From NCBI GenBank assembly GCA_963825335.1, contig CAWGSP010000001.1, positions 1,240,001 through 1,304,000 on the forward strand: a DNA stretch of 64,000 nucleotides, written 5' to 3'. Every line of letters starts with the position of its first letter. Positions within the stretch are counted from its first letter, which is position 1. This DNA is from Methanobacterium_B sp963825335 (GTDB lineage: Archaea > Methanobacteriota > Methanobacteria > Methanobacteriales > Methanobacteriaceae). A program made the translations under genes and the position numbers. Under the pieces are notes generated by a model, which worked only from the letters and a program-made list of their open reading frames with translations, did no database searches and was not told the origin of the DNA. Shown in pieces: positions 44,547 to 53,032 of the stretch.

Positions 44547-46370
44547 CTACTCATTTCTTATCCTGGCATATATTGGAACATTCCTTTTCATTGCATTTAT
44601 TATTATAGTCGCAAGTTCTATGTCCTTTTTTATCTTGATATTTCCTTTTTTGCCGACTGTGGCAGTGAAAAGGTATTCATCTTCGACAAGAATATCGAAA
44701 GGCGTGCCAACGGTTTCTTTTTTGAAATTCAGTACGACATAATTTCCTGCAATTTCTGTATCGACTGAGAATTCATCTGAGGGTTTTTTAACTTCAAGGG
44801 CTTCTACCCCTATGCTTATGCCAATCTTCCTTTCGACTTCGTCGATGGTTTTACCCTTTTTGCCAATGAGTTTGGGAATGTTGTGTTCATCTATGAAAAC
44901 TGTTGCACGTTTATCTGATTTCATATTTACTTCCACAGTGGCGTCGGGAATTCTTTTTTTTACTTCCTTAACTATTTCCTTTTCTGCGATTTTTTGAATT
45001 GGTGTTTTTTCAAACTTGGTTTCACTGACTTCCATAACAATTGTTTGTTCACCGTAGGTGTATACTTCGTGGGCCAGAGCACCCGTTTCAAAGTCTTTTA
45101 TTTCAATAACAGGCCTCGATAGATCTGCTTCTAACATTCCGGTTGGTACCTTTACTGTCAGTGTTATATCGTAAATAGCAGCTACCCTGCCTTCGTTTAT
45201 GAAAATTGTGGTATCAACGATGGATGGTATCATACCCAACTCCACCCTACCTATAATTCTTTGTATTGCATCTATGGGCCTTGTTGCATGAACAACTCCT
45301 ATCATACCCACTCCAGCCAGTCTCATATCTGCAAATATCCTGAAATCTTTTGTTTTACGAAGTTCATCGTATATTGTATAGTCAGGTCTTACAAGCAGAA
45401 GAATATCCGCGGTTTTGCCCATATCCTTTTCAAGGGGAGCGTACTGGGTTATTTCATCACCCACCTGAAGGTCACGGGGAGATTCCATAGTTTTTACGAT
45501 AGTACCCAAATTTTTACTATAAAATTCTGCAACTGCCTGGGCAAATGTGGTTTTACCAGCTCCAGGAGGTCCTGCAATCAATATCCCCTTTGCGCTGTTG
45601 GTTAACCTGTCCAGAAGTTTTTCAGGTAACTTGTAATCAGCCATGGAAACTTTGGTGATCGGGCGAACAACTGTTATTTCTATTCCATCTGAGAATGGTG
45701 GCCTTGCTATGGATATTCTGTATTCCCTGAATTGTATGACGGTAGCACCTTCCATCTCTATCTCAATGAAACTTTTGAAATCACTTTTTGCCCTTTCTGT
45801 TATTTCTCTGGCCATTTTTTCGATTTCAATGCGTTTTAATTTTTTTGTATCCAGTTTAACAAGGTTAATATTGCCTGGAGTTCCCTTTTTGGCCATTGGC
45901 TCCACATTTTCCTTGAGATGGATAGACATGGTGGTGTCATCGAAATATTTGGCTATTATAAGATCTTTATACCCTATCATCTCCGGCTTAAGATATATGG
46001 CATCTAGTCCCTGTGCTTCAGCAACTTCTCTTTGGACTTTGTCGCTTGTTATGAGTGTAGCTTCATTGTCTCCTGCAGTGTCCCTGATCATTGCGTCAAT
46101 TTCACCTCCCTTAGCAAGGGATATTTCATCGGGTGTAGGTCTGCGACCAACGTATGAGAGTTTGAGCTTACCCTCTTTACAAAGTTTAAGCAATTCTTTG
46201 AGTTCCTGCAACCCATTAAAACCAGTTTCTCGACCTTTGTTGGCTTGATTTTCCAGTTCGGATATAACTGCTTTTGGGATTATCACTTCACATCCCTGAT
46301 AATCTTTACTTTGTACTAATTGGGTTATTCTGCCATCAACAATAACACTCGTGTCTGGAACGATCTTCAT
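44547..46370 (-). CDS. PIN-PilT-KH ATPase
   Basis: A 607-residue archaeal protein with three parts. Residues 1-~135: a PIN ribonuclease domain starting VPDTSVIVDGR, with acidic motifs GEIDAMIRD and LITSDKVQ. Residues ~190-450: a secretion-type (VirB11/PilT) ATPase with Walker A IAGPPGAGKTTFAQAVAEFY and ILLLVRPDYTIYDELRKTKD. Residues ~475-530: a KH domain with LIGKKGKTIDEVERKIG. A role in RNA processing or degradation is inferred. ATG start overlapping the hisI stop by one base (TAATG). Confidence 0.94.
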   Translation of the reverse strand: MKIVPDTSVIVDGRITQLVQSKDYQGCEVIIPKAVISELENQANKGRETGFNGLQELKELLKLCKEGKLKLSYVGRRPTPDEISLAKGGEIDAMIRDTAGDNEATLITSDKVQREVAEAQGLDAIYLKPEMIGYKDLIIAKYFDDTTMSIHLKENVEPMAKKGTPGNINLVKLDTKKLKRIEIEKMAREITERAKSDFKSFIEIEMEGATVIQFREYRISIARPPFSDGIEITVVRPITKVSMADYKLPEKLLDRLTNSAKGILIAGPPGAGKTTFAQAVAEFYSKNLGTIVKTMESPRDLQVGDEITQYAPLEKDMGKTADILLLVRPDYTIYDELRKTKDFRIFADMRLAGVGMIGVVHATRPIDAIQRIIGRVELGMIPSIVDTTIFINEGRVAAIYDITLTVKVPTGMLEADLSRPVIEIKDFETGALAHEVYTYGEQTIVMEVSETKFEKTPIQKIAEKEIVKEVKKRIPDATVEVNMKSDKRATVFIDEHNIPKLIGKKGKTIDEVERKIGISIGVEALEVKKPSDEFSVDTEIAGNYVVLNFKKETVGTPFDILVEDEYLFTATVGKKGNIKIKKDIELATIIINAMKRNVPIYARIRNE

Positions 46371-46774
46371 TATTTCACTCCATAAATGTTTTCTGGATCG
46401 AATACCCTCTCGGCGATTACCTCTAAATTCTGACCATCGTCTCCAATCTTTCTAAAAAAACATGAGTAATAACCTTCGTGACATGCTCCACCGTTCTGTT
46501 TGACTTTCAATAAAACTGCATCTTCATCACAGTCTGTTAAAATTTCTTTAACCTCTTGTGTATGGCCTGAACTTTCACCTTTAAGCCACAGCTTCTCTCG
46601 GGAAGTACTCCAGTAGTGAGCTTTTCCAGTTTCAAGGGTTTTCTCTAGGGCTTCCCTGTTCATGTATGCCACCATCAGCACTTCTGAACTTTTATAATCT
46701 TGAGATATTGCCATTATAAGTTTCTCACCCCTTACTTCATGTCTGAAATTTAGTTCTAGAGCTTGTTTATCCAT
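46370..46774 (-). CDS. hisI: Phosphoribosyl-AMP cyclohydrolase
   Basis: About 134 residues, the single-function HisI without HisE. Motifs LMVAYMNREALEKTLETG, AHYWSTSREKLWLKGESSGH, DCDEDAVLLKV, and GACHEGYYSCF carry the Zn/Mg ligands. It opens the PR-AMP ring in histidine synthesis. The ATG at 46774 (MDKQALEL) has GGGGAGGATC upstream and is favoured over the 46804 start. It lies between hisS and the PIN-PilT-KH gene. Confidence 0.95.
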   Translation of the reverse strand: MDKQALELNFRHEVRGEKLIMAISQDYKSSEVLMVAYMNREALEKTLETGKAHYWSTSREKLWLKGESSGHTQEVKEILTDCDEDAVLLKVKQNGGACHEGYYSCFFRKIGDDGQNLEVIAERVFDPENIYGVK

Positions 46775-46844
46775 ATGATCCTCCCCAAAGATTTTTTGTT
46801 TCATTTGAGCCGTTTAACTCGGAATAAATTTTGAATAATAAGAT

Positions 46845-48149
46845 TCAAGTTGATTTCCTTTCTATTATTTTTTGTTTGATATGGGCTGCCATATTTCCGA
46901 TGTCGATGAGTTCCTGTTCACCAGCTTTCATATCTTTAAGTGTGACCTTACCCTCTTCGAGTTCTCTGGCACCTACTATAAGCACGTAGTTTATTTTCAT
47001 GTTATCTGCGTGTGACAGGATCTTCTTAAGCTTTTTCCCGACCAGATCAACATCTGTTGGAATGCCTTCCTTTCTGAGGTTTTGTGCTAATTCAAATGCT
47101 TTGAGTTTAAGATCTTTTTTTATTGGTGTAACAAATACTTCCACCGATCCCTTTGATTCCACGATAGTTTTCTGTTTTTTCAGGGCTTCCATAACTCGAT
47201 CAAATCCAAATGCGAATCCTGTGGATTCTACATTTTCTCCACCAAAGACCTCTATTAAATTATAGGTGCCACCACCACTTATCTGTTTTTGTGCCCCAAG
47301 TCCATGCACATAAATTTCAAAAACTGTTCCAGTGTAATAATCCAATCCCCGAGCTATACCAAGGTTTACAATATAATTGGAGAACCCGAAAGATTCTAAT
47401 GTTTTTAGAAGATTTTCAAGTTCGAGTATTGCATTGCAGGCATGTTCGTTGCAGTTAATGAGTGCTTCAACTTCCTTCAAAATTGAACTATCGCCTTTTA
47501 TATTTATTAATTTTAACAACATTTCCTTGGAATCTGAACCAACGTTGATGTTTTCTAATAGTGTTCGAAGTTCTTCCACATCTCCCTTGTCAATAACACC
47601 CATTACCTGGTCTTGTTGTTCTCCCTGGATATTTGCATCGTTTAGGATGTTTCTTAAAATTCCCAAATTTCCAATATGTATTTCGAAGTTTTCGAGTCCC
47701 AATTCTTCTAAGCAATGTGCTGCCATTGCAATGACTTCTGCTTCGGATTCTGGTGAGCTCCCACCTATTAGTTCACACCCAAACTGCCAGAACTGTCTAA
47801 ATCTTCCAGCTTGAGGTCTTTCATACCTAAAACAACTGCCAAAATAGTACATTTTCAGTGGTTTGGGAGTTTTTTGGAGTTCTTTAATATACATTCTCGC
47901 CACGGGTGCTGTTAGTTCGGGACGTAATGCTAAATCCCTTCCTCCTTTGTCCTGGAAATGATATATCTGATCCTTTATACCTTCACCTGATTTTGTTGTG
48001 AAAAGTGATAATTCTTCGAATATGGGCGTGTTTATTTCACCATAACCATAAGTCTCAAATATTCGTCTCATGGTGTTTTCAACAGTTTTCCTTTCCTTCA
48101 TTTCTTTAAAAAGGAAATCTCGTGTTCCTCTTGGTCTTTGTATATCCAT
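46845..48149 (-). CDS. hisS: Histidyl-tRNA synthetase
   Basis: Class II aminoacyl-tRNA synthetase, 434 residues. Motif 1 and 2 regions TPIFEELSLFTTKSGEGI, LALRPELTAPVARMY and FRYERPQAGRFRQFWQFG are present; LGIARGLDYYTGTVFE is a His-specific signature. The C-terminal anticodon-binding domain follows. Start ATG with AGAGGAAAAAA upstream. It precedes hisI and the PIN-PilT-KH gene, with 70 bases between hisS and hisI. Confidence 0.96.
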   Translation of the reverse strand: MDIQRPRGTRDFLFKEMKERKTVENTMRRIFETYGYGEINTPIFEELSLFTTKSGEGIKDQIYHFQDKGGRDLALRPELTAPVARMYIKELQKTPKPLKMYYFGSCFRYERPQAGRFRQFWQFGCELIGGSSPESEAEVIAMAAHCLEELGLENFEIHIGNLGILRNILNDANIQGEQQDQVMGVIDKGDVEELRTLLENINVGSDSKEMLLKLINIKGDSSILKEVEALINCNEHACNAILELENLLKTLESFGFSNYIVNLGIARGLDYYTGTVFEIYVHGLGAQKQISGGGTYNLIEVFGGENVESTGFAFGFDRVMEALKKQKTIVESKGSVEVFVTPIKKDLKLKAFELAQNLRKEGIPTDVDLVGKKLKKILSHADNMKINYVLIVGARELEEGKVTLKDMKAGEQELIDIGNMAAHIKQKIIERKST

Positions 48150-48303
48150 TTTTTTTCCTCTAAATTAATAGATAAATTTTTTGTTAACTATGATATAAAT
48201 TTATAAAAATAATTAAACTCAGTCAAAGTAAGCATCTTCTGAAAATTGATTTATTGTCAATAGAAGTTGTAGTTATGATGGTAGTTGGTTGATATATTTA
48301 AGA

Positions 48304-48966
48304 TTATTCGTAATGTTTTATGTATTCATTCATCATTTTAGGGAATGATTTAGCACTTAAAAATCTTAAACCGAGTCTTTCAGCCCACACTTTGATTCCT
48401 TCATCAGCAGCAACAACCCCTGCTCCCAGTTCCTTTGCAAGAAGAAGCACATCTAAATCTGGAGCACTGTCAAGGGTTCCCTTTCGTAATGCTGCCCTAT
48501 AACGCTTTCTAAAATCAGTTATAGCTTTGCTCAAGATTTCTGTTTCAATATCCAATTTCTTCTCACCACGAGATTTCATAACTATTGATTGAACTGCTGT
48601 TTCCCATATAGCACTTTCAGATATTCTCATGCCCTTATTCATGCGTTCACGCATGTCTTGCACATATTCATAAAATATTTCGGCAGGTATCTTAGTATCG
48701 TACCTATTGGGTGTTTTTTTCACAATCCATGTTTCTGCTTTTACCATGGTCTCATCAGGACAATTATAACGCCCCATATATTCATAGAACTCTTTATATG
48801 TTATTGGTGGCATATGGCAGCTTATGTTAAGTTTTATTCTTGACTTCGCAATTAGATCTAACAATACATCTACAGTTTTTAATAGATCACCTTCACCATA
48901 GTCATCACGAAGTTTGGTATCTGTAAAAGCTGTTGTATCTAGAACAAATCTCTGTTTTGCAAGCAT
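48304..48966 (-). CDS. RNA-free ribonuclease P (HARP, UPF0278; RNA ligase partner)
   Basis: A 220-residue PIN-like protein of the UPF0278/RNA-ligase-partner family, known as homologs of Aquifex RNase P (HARP). The first catalytic Asp is in QRFVLDTTAFTD; the second cluster is DSAPDLDVLLLAKELGAGVV, with AADEGIKVWAERLGLRFLSA after it. The middle segment is the helical insertion characteristic of HARP. It can trim pre-tRNA 5' ends in vitro; methanogens also have the RNA-based RNase P, so the in vivo role is open. ATG with GAGGTG upstream. Confidence 0.92.
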   Translation of the reverse strand: MLAKQRFVLDTTAFTDTKLRDDYGEGDLLKTVDVLLDLIAKSRIKLNISCHMPPITYKEFYEYMGRYNCPDETMVKAETWIVKKTPNRYDTKIPAEIFYEYVQDMRERMNKGMRISESAIWETAVQSIVMKSRGEKKLDIETEILSKAITDFRKRYRAALRKGTLDSAPDLDVLLLAKELGAGVVAADEGIKVWAERLGLRFLSAKSFPKMMNEYIKHYE

Positions 48967-49324
48967 TATAACACCTCAAACCAACAATGTAGTTGATTTA
49001 TTCTATGTTACTACTATTGTTATGCACAACCAGTATAATCCTATCTATGAAAATATATGGGGAGCACTCTATAAAAGAATTTCTAAATAGGGACCACGTC
49101 TCTAAATGATCAGATTTGCAGATCTAACAACGTAGCTTATTCTATATATCAAACTAGCAGATGTTGTACTGCATTAAAACTAGAAAATTATACTCATAAT
49201 ATCCTTTTGAACAGATAAACCATGCAAAATCAGTGATTGAGTTTATTTTTATATTTCTAACAATAAAAAAAATTATTTGGAAATAAATCCTTTAACAGAT
49301 TTATACCACTTGTAACTATTTTAT
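48967..49324. other. Intergenic region
   Basis: About 360 bases of AT-rich sequence between the HARP gene and the methionine-rich cluster. A run GGGGAGCACTC (49059-49069) is more GC-rich than its surroundings, but I could not fold it into an RNA. Nothing else was recognised. Confidence 0.35.
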
Positions 49325-49510
49325 CTACATTTTAGATTTTAGCATTTCCTGTTTTTTCTTCAGGTATTTGAGTTTGAGTTCGAGCATTTCTATTTTTTCG
49401 TCGAGTTTCATGGAGTACATCATCATCATGTCTTCTTTGCTCATGTTTTCCATCATTTTTTCGCTCATCATCATGTGTCCACCCATCATGTGTTGTTGTT
49501 TTCCCCACAT
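49325..49510 (-). CDS. Methionine-rich coiled-coil micro-protein, copy A
   Basis: About 61 residues with 17 methionines. It has three parts: an N-terminal HMMGGHMMM stretch, a linker (KMMENMSKEDMMMMYSM) and a helical tail KLDEKIEMLELKLKYLKKK ending in EMLKSKM with heptad-like Leu/Ile. A metal or redox role for the Met/His head is inferred only from composition. ATG at 49510 (MWGKQQHMMGGH) with AGAGGTG upstream is favoured over the 49519 start. Copies B and C follow at 49598-49741 and 49822-50007. The 3' end has an ATCTA/TAGAT hairpin. Confidence 0.8.
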   Translation of the reverse strand: MWGKQQHMMGGHMMMSEKMMENMSKEDMMMMYSMKLDEKIEMLELKLKYLKKKQEMLKSKM

Positions 49511-49597
49511 ATTATACACCTCTTTGCATAATCATATTAATTACAAATTATTTTTTAATCCAGTTTTCAAGTTCAATTAATTTATAACCAGTTGATC

Positions 49598-49741
49598 TTA
49601 CATTTTTTTCTTGAGCTTTTCTTGCTTCATCTTAAGATATTTGATTTTGAGTTCGAGCATTTCTATTTTTTCGTCGAGTTTCATGGAGTACATCATCATC
49701 ATGTCTTCTTTGCTCATGTTTTCCATCATTTTTTCCATCAT
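49598..49741 (-). CDS. Methionine-rich coiled-coil micro-protein, copy B (short)
   Basis: 47 residues, shorter than the list cutoff. It begins MMEKMMENMSKEDMMMMYSM and then has the same helical tail, KLDEKIEMLELKIKYLKMK, ending KKKM. It lacks the His/Met/Gly head of copies A and C. ATG with GGAGGAGA upstream. It lies between the two long copies, with 87 and 80 bases to its neighbours. Confidence 0.75.
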   Translation of the reverse strand: MMEKMMENMSKEDMMMMYSMKLDEKIEMLELKIKYLKMKQEKLKKKM

Positions 49742-49821
49742 TTTTTTTCTCCTCCAAATAGATTATAATCCGATTAAATGATTTATTTAGTCTTTATTTA
49801 GTTGGTGTTAAGGTAACAAAT

Positions 49822-50007
49822 TTACATTTTAGATTTTAGCATTTCCTGTTTTTTCTTCAGGTATTTGAGTTTGAGTTGGAGCATTTCTATTTTTTCGTCG
49901 AGTTTCATGGAGTACATCTTCATCATGTCTTCTTTGCTCATGTTTTCCATCATTTTTTCGCTCATCATCATGTGTCCACCCATCATGTGTTCAGATTTTC
50001 CATTCAT
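49822..50007 (-). CDS. Methionine-rich coiled-coil micro-protein, copy C
   Basis: 61 residues with 16 Met. It is nearly identical to copy A from HMMGGHMMM to the C-terminus; only a few changes are visible (MMKMYSM for MMMMYSM, EMLQLKL for EMLELKL) and the first residues differ (MNGKSEH). ATG with GAGGTG upstream. The DNA of A and C is also nearly identical over about 170 bases, so duplication or gene conversion was recent. Confidence 0.8.
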   Translation of the reverse strand: MNGKSEHMMGGHMMMSEKMMENMSKEDMMKMYSMKLDEKIEMLQLKLKYLKKKQEMLKSKM

Positions 50008-50613
50008 ACTCTACACCTCTTATTTTTAATTTAAAATATCTACAAATCTATCTCAAAAAGACCATTGAATTTTTTTTCACAGATCGCTACTTCATCTTGT
50101 TTCACCCTATAACAATATTAGACAGCATATTAAATAAATTTTATGAATTGGGTGATGTTCACCAAACAGAATTAATAACCTTATAAACAGCTAAAATCAA
50201 CACATAACACATAAAACTAATTTTTAATTCGATTAACTGATAATGGGAAACCTTATTATTTTGATCTGGACGATCGTGGGTGAAAATATCACGGTATGAT
50301 AAAAATATACAAGCACCTAGTAAACAAATAATTGACTCCACAGGGCCATATCCTCAAATCTTTACCTTAAGATTGTGAAATTGAAATAAGCTTAAATTTA
50401 GTTGAAACACCCTACGTACTAACAGATCATCGATCTTTGCTTTAGACCATCTTGAATCAACGAACTTTGTGATATAAATTAAAAATCAAGTTCTTGATGT
50501 GGTTAAATGGATAATTTAATAAGTTATATGTTGAATAAATAGATTCAAAGATTTAATGATCAATTAAATTGAATAGGGTATAATATAGAAATTTAATTTT
50601 ATGGGTGATCCAT
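50008..50613. other. Intergenic region
   Basis: About 600 bases of AT-rich DNA between the Met-rich cluster and aroE. A 60-codon minus-strand frame (50159-50341) has hydrophobic parts but no ribosome-binding site, so it is not called. No repeat or RNA gene was recognised. Confidence 0.35.
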
Positions 50614-51468
50614 TTGATAACTGGTAAAACAAATGTTTTTGGAATTATTGGAGATCCAGTAGCACACTCTCTATCACCGGCTATGCACAATGCTGCATTT
50701 AAAAAATTGGGACTGGATAATATTTATGTGCCATTTCGAGTGAAAAAAGAAGGACTTGAAGCCGCGGTAGAAGGTGCGTCTGCAATGGGAATCAAGGGTT
50801 TGAATGTAACTATTCCACATAAAAAAGAGGTAATTGAATATCTGGACTATCTTGACATTGCAGCAGGGCTTATTGGTGCAGTAAACACCATAGAATTCGG
50901 TGAAAATGGAGTTATAGGCCACAATACCGATGGAATAGGTGCAGTAAGGGCTATTGAAGAAGTAACATCGATCAAAGATAAGAAAATATTAATTCTTGGT
51001 GCTGGTGGGGCTGCAAGGGCAATATCATTTCAAATATTGTTAAGCGGAGCAGAAGAATTAATTATAGCTAATCGAACACTTAAAAAGGCATCAGAACTAA
51101 AAGAGGACTTGGTTGAAAAATTGGATCCAAATGTGAAGATTACAGATCTTGGATTTCCCCTACAAGAAGAACTCAAAAACACCGATATACTGATAAACAC
51201 AACCCCTATAGGAATGTATCCAAACTTAAATCAAAAACCCATAGTTGATGCTTCTATGATGCATAAAGAATTGATTGTTAACGACATTGTGTACAACCCG
51301 ATGAAAACAGGTTTAATGGAAGAGGCCGAGAAAGCCGGTGCACAACTAGTTTATGGGGTTAAAATGTTAATGTATCAAGGAATTGAATCCTTTAAAATAT
51401 GGACAGGTATTGAACCACCCATAGAACTATTTGAAGAGGCATTAATGGGTGAATTATCGATTAAATAA
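50614..51468 (+). CDS. aroE: Shikimate dehydrogenase
   Basis: NADP-dependent reductase of about 284 residues for the step from 3-dehydroshikimate to shikimate. Motifs: FGIIGDPVAHSLSPAMHNAA, NVTIPHKK (catalytic Lys), GHNTDGIGAVRA (Asp), LILGAGGAARAI (dinucleotide loop), NRTLKKA (2'-phosphate contact) and MLMYQGIESFKIWTG. TTG at 50614 with GGTGATC upstream is favoured over the GTG at 50605. A second shikimate-pathway gene (aroD) lies 5.6 kb away. Confidence 0.95.
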   Translation: MITGKTNVFGIIGDPVAHSLSPAMHNAAFKKLGLDNIYVPFRVKKEGLEAAVEGASAMGIKGLNVTIPHKKEVIEYLDYLDIAAGLIGAVNTIEFGENGVIGHNTDGIGAVRAIEEVTSIKDKKILILGAGGAARAISFQILLSGAEELIIANRTLKKASELKEDLVEKLDPNVKITDLGFPLQEELKNTDILINTTPIGMYPNLNQKPIVDASMMHKELIVNDIVYNPMKTGLMEEAEKAGAQLVYGVKMLMYQGIESFKIWTGIEPPIELFEEALMGELSIK

Positions 51469-51493
51469 TCAAAAAATCTATCGGGGGCATGTA

Positions 51494-52342
51494 ATGCATA
51501 AAATCCCTGTAACAGACAACCATATCCATGTTGATCCAGTAAATGGTGAGGGACCAATAGAAGTTGCCAAGAAGTTTCACAGGGCAGGTGGGAGTTTCAT
51601 GATAATACCCAACAAACCCACATGGACCATAGGTGAAGGATGTGACTTCCAAGAAGCCATGATGCTCGTAATAAACTACGTGGAAGAAATAAACACAGAA
51701 ACAGATGTAAAAGCCTTTGCAGTAGTTGGAGCTCACCCTGCAGAATTATCACGCATGATAAAAGCCGGGGTAGATCTTCAAAAGGCTGAATCAATAATGA
51801 AAGATGCAATAGACTCAGCAAAAACACTAGTTTCTGATGGCATGGCTATCGGCATAGGGGAGGTTGGAAGACCACACTATGAAGTCACACCAGAAGAACT
51901 TGAAACCCACAACAGAATCATATTACATGCAATGACCCTAGCAAAGGATGCAGGATGTCCTGTACAATTACACACAGAAAGCTCCGGTCCTGAACAATTT
52001 CAAGAATTCGCTCAAATGGCAGATAATGCAGGATTATCAAGAAATAAAGTTATAAAACATTTCTCAGGTGCACTTGTAAATCCTGATGAAACTCATGGAA
52101 TAATCCCTTCACTGATATCAACCAAGGATGTTATAAACGAAGCCATAAACAAGGGTAACAATTTTTTCATGGAAACAGACTATCTGGATGATAAAACCAG
52201 ACCAGGGGCAGTACTTGGACCAAAAACAGTTCCACGGAGGACCCGTGAATTATTAGAAAAAGGACTTCTGACCGAAGAGGATGCACACATCATCCATATA
52301 GAAAATATTGAAAAAACCTACAACATAAACCTTGGATGGTAA
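51494..52342 (+). CDS. TatD-related metal-dependent hydrolase
   Basis: A 282-residue amidohydrolase-type TIM barrel. It begins MHKIPVTDNHIHVDPVNGEG with the HxH metal motif; further ligands are in AVVGAHPAELS, GIGEVGRPHYE, PVQLHTESSG and VIKHFSGALVNP. The substrate is unknown; TatD relatives are deoxyribonucleases, but methanogen members of this branch are not characterised. The ATG at 51494 with a GGGGGC upstream follows aroE by 25 bases, so co-transcription is possible. It converges on a VIT gene. Confidence 0.87.
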   Translation: MHKIPVTDNHIHVDPVNGEGPIEVAKKFHRAGGSFMIIPNKPTWTIGEGCDFQEAMMLVINYVEEINTETDVKAFAVVGAHPAELSRMIKAGVDLQKAESIMKDAIDSAKTLVSDGMAIGIGEVGRPHYEVTPEELETHNRIILHAMTLAKDAGCPVQLHTESSGPEQFQEFAQMADNAGLSRNKVIKHFSGALVNPDETHGIIPSLISTKDVINEAINKGNNFFMETDYLDDKTRPGAVLGPKTVPRRTRELLEKGLLTEEDAHIIHIENIEKTYNINLGW

Positions 52343-52356
52343 TAAATCATCATCCA
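52333..52356. terminator. Hairpin containing two convergent stop codons
   Basis: TGGATGGT (52333-52340) pairs with ATCATCCA (52349-52356) over 8 positions with one G-T pair and an 8-base loop. Both stop codons (TatD-like gene 52340-52342, VIT gene 52350-52352) lie within it. Probable bidirectional terminator. Confidence 0.45.
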
Positions 52357-52931
52357 TGCCCAATGCTTATAACATAACTTACAAAACCTATGAGTATACC
52401 TATCAGTACAATTTCGGTACAAGTCTTTGGTAAACTTTCTCTAGAAACTTTGCCAAGATAAATACCCAATATAATCAAAGCAAAAAAACACAGTGTTATT
52501 GTTGTTAAAGTTGCCGTTATCCTCCCAGTTAGTAGGATGAATGGTAACACAGGGACAAATGAACCTATGAAGCTTGAAAAACCATGGGTAAACATACTCA
52601 TATAAACCCTTCTTTTGGCCTGGCGATGTATCAAAGTGTCATCAAGGGTTCCTTTTTCTAAAACCATTTTTTGTTCGAGTTCCCTTAAATTACGTGATTC
52701 TTCGGCTCTTTCACCAATAAACGATCCAAATGAATTGGATAAAGAAAGTGCTATTCCTCCACTTAATCCTGTGAGTCCTATTACATAGTTAGGAATATTT
52801 AAACCACCGACACTCGCAACTCCACTTGCCGCTAAAGTAACTCCCATAACTGCGAGTATACCATCAAGCGATCCAAGTGCAATATATCGGCTCATTTTAA
52901 GATATTCTGATATAAATTCGTTAATTTTCAT
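52350..52931 (-). CDS. VIT1/CCC1-family membrane protein
   Basis: A 193-residue polytopic membrane protein with at least four hydrophobic helices, resembling the VIT1/CCC1 group of vacuolar iron/manganese transporters. Family-like segments: RYIALGSLDGILAVMGVTLA near the N-terminus, GGIALSLSNSFGSFIGERAE, and ELEQKMVLEKGTL. The metal-binding Glu residues of plant VIT1 are partly recognisable (FIGERAEESRNLRELEQK). Function as an iron or Mn transporter is inferred. GGAG is upstream of the ATG. It converges on the TatD-like gene. Confidence 0.82.
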   Translation of the reverse strand: MKINEFISEYLKMSRYIALGSLDGILAVMGVTLAASGVASVGGLNIPNYVIGLTGLSGGIALSLSNSFGSFIGERAEESRNLRELEQKMVLEKGTLDDTLIHRQAKRRVYMSMFTHGFSSFIGSFVPVLPFILLTGRITATLTTITLCFFALIILGIYLGKVSRESLPKTCTEIVLIGILIGFVSYVISIGHG

Positions 52932-53032
52932 CCTTAAAGATTCTCCTTAGATAAAAAAATTAAATTTTTTCTATTTTCAATATAATATATTAATTAAATT
53001 TGCTAACAAAAAAAATATTATTAATTATCGCA

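Noticed and set aside
49325..50007. CRISPR or satellite array
   Set aside because: The repeats are coding: each unit has its own start codon, ribosome-binding site and stop, with differences at codon level. They are tandem genes, not an array.
50159..50341. 60-codon minus-strand frame in the gap before aroE
   Set aside because: Hydrophobic in parts but without start signals or any recognisable homology; AT-rich gaps produce such frames by chance.
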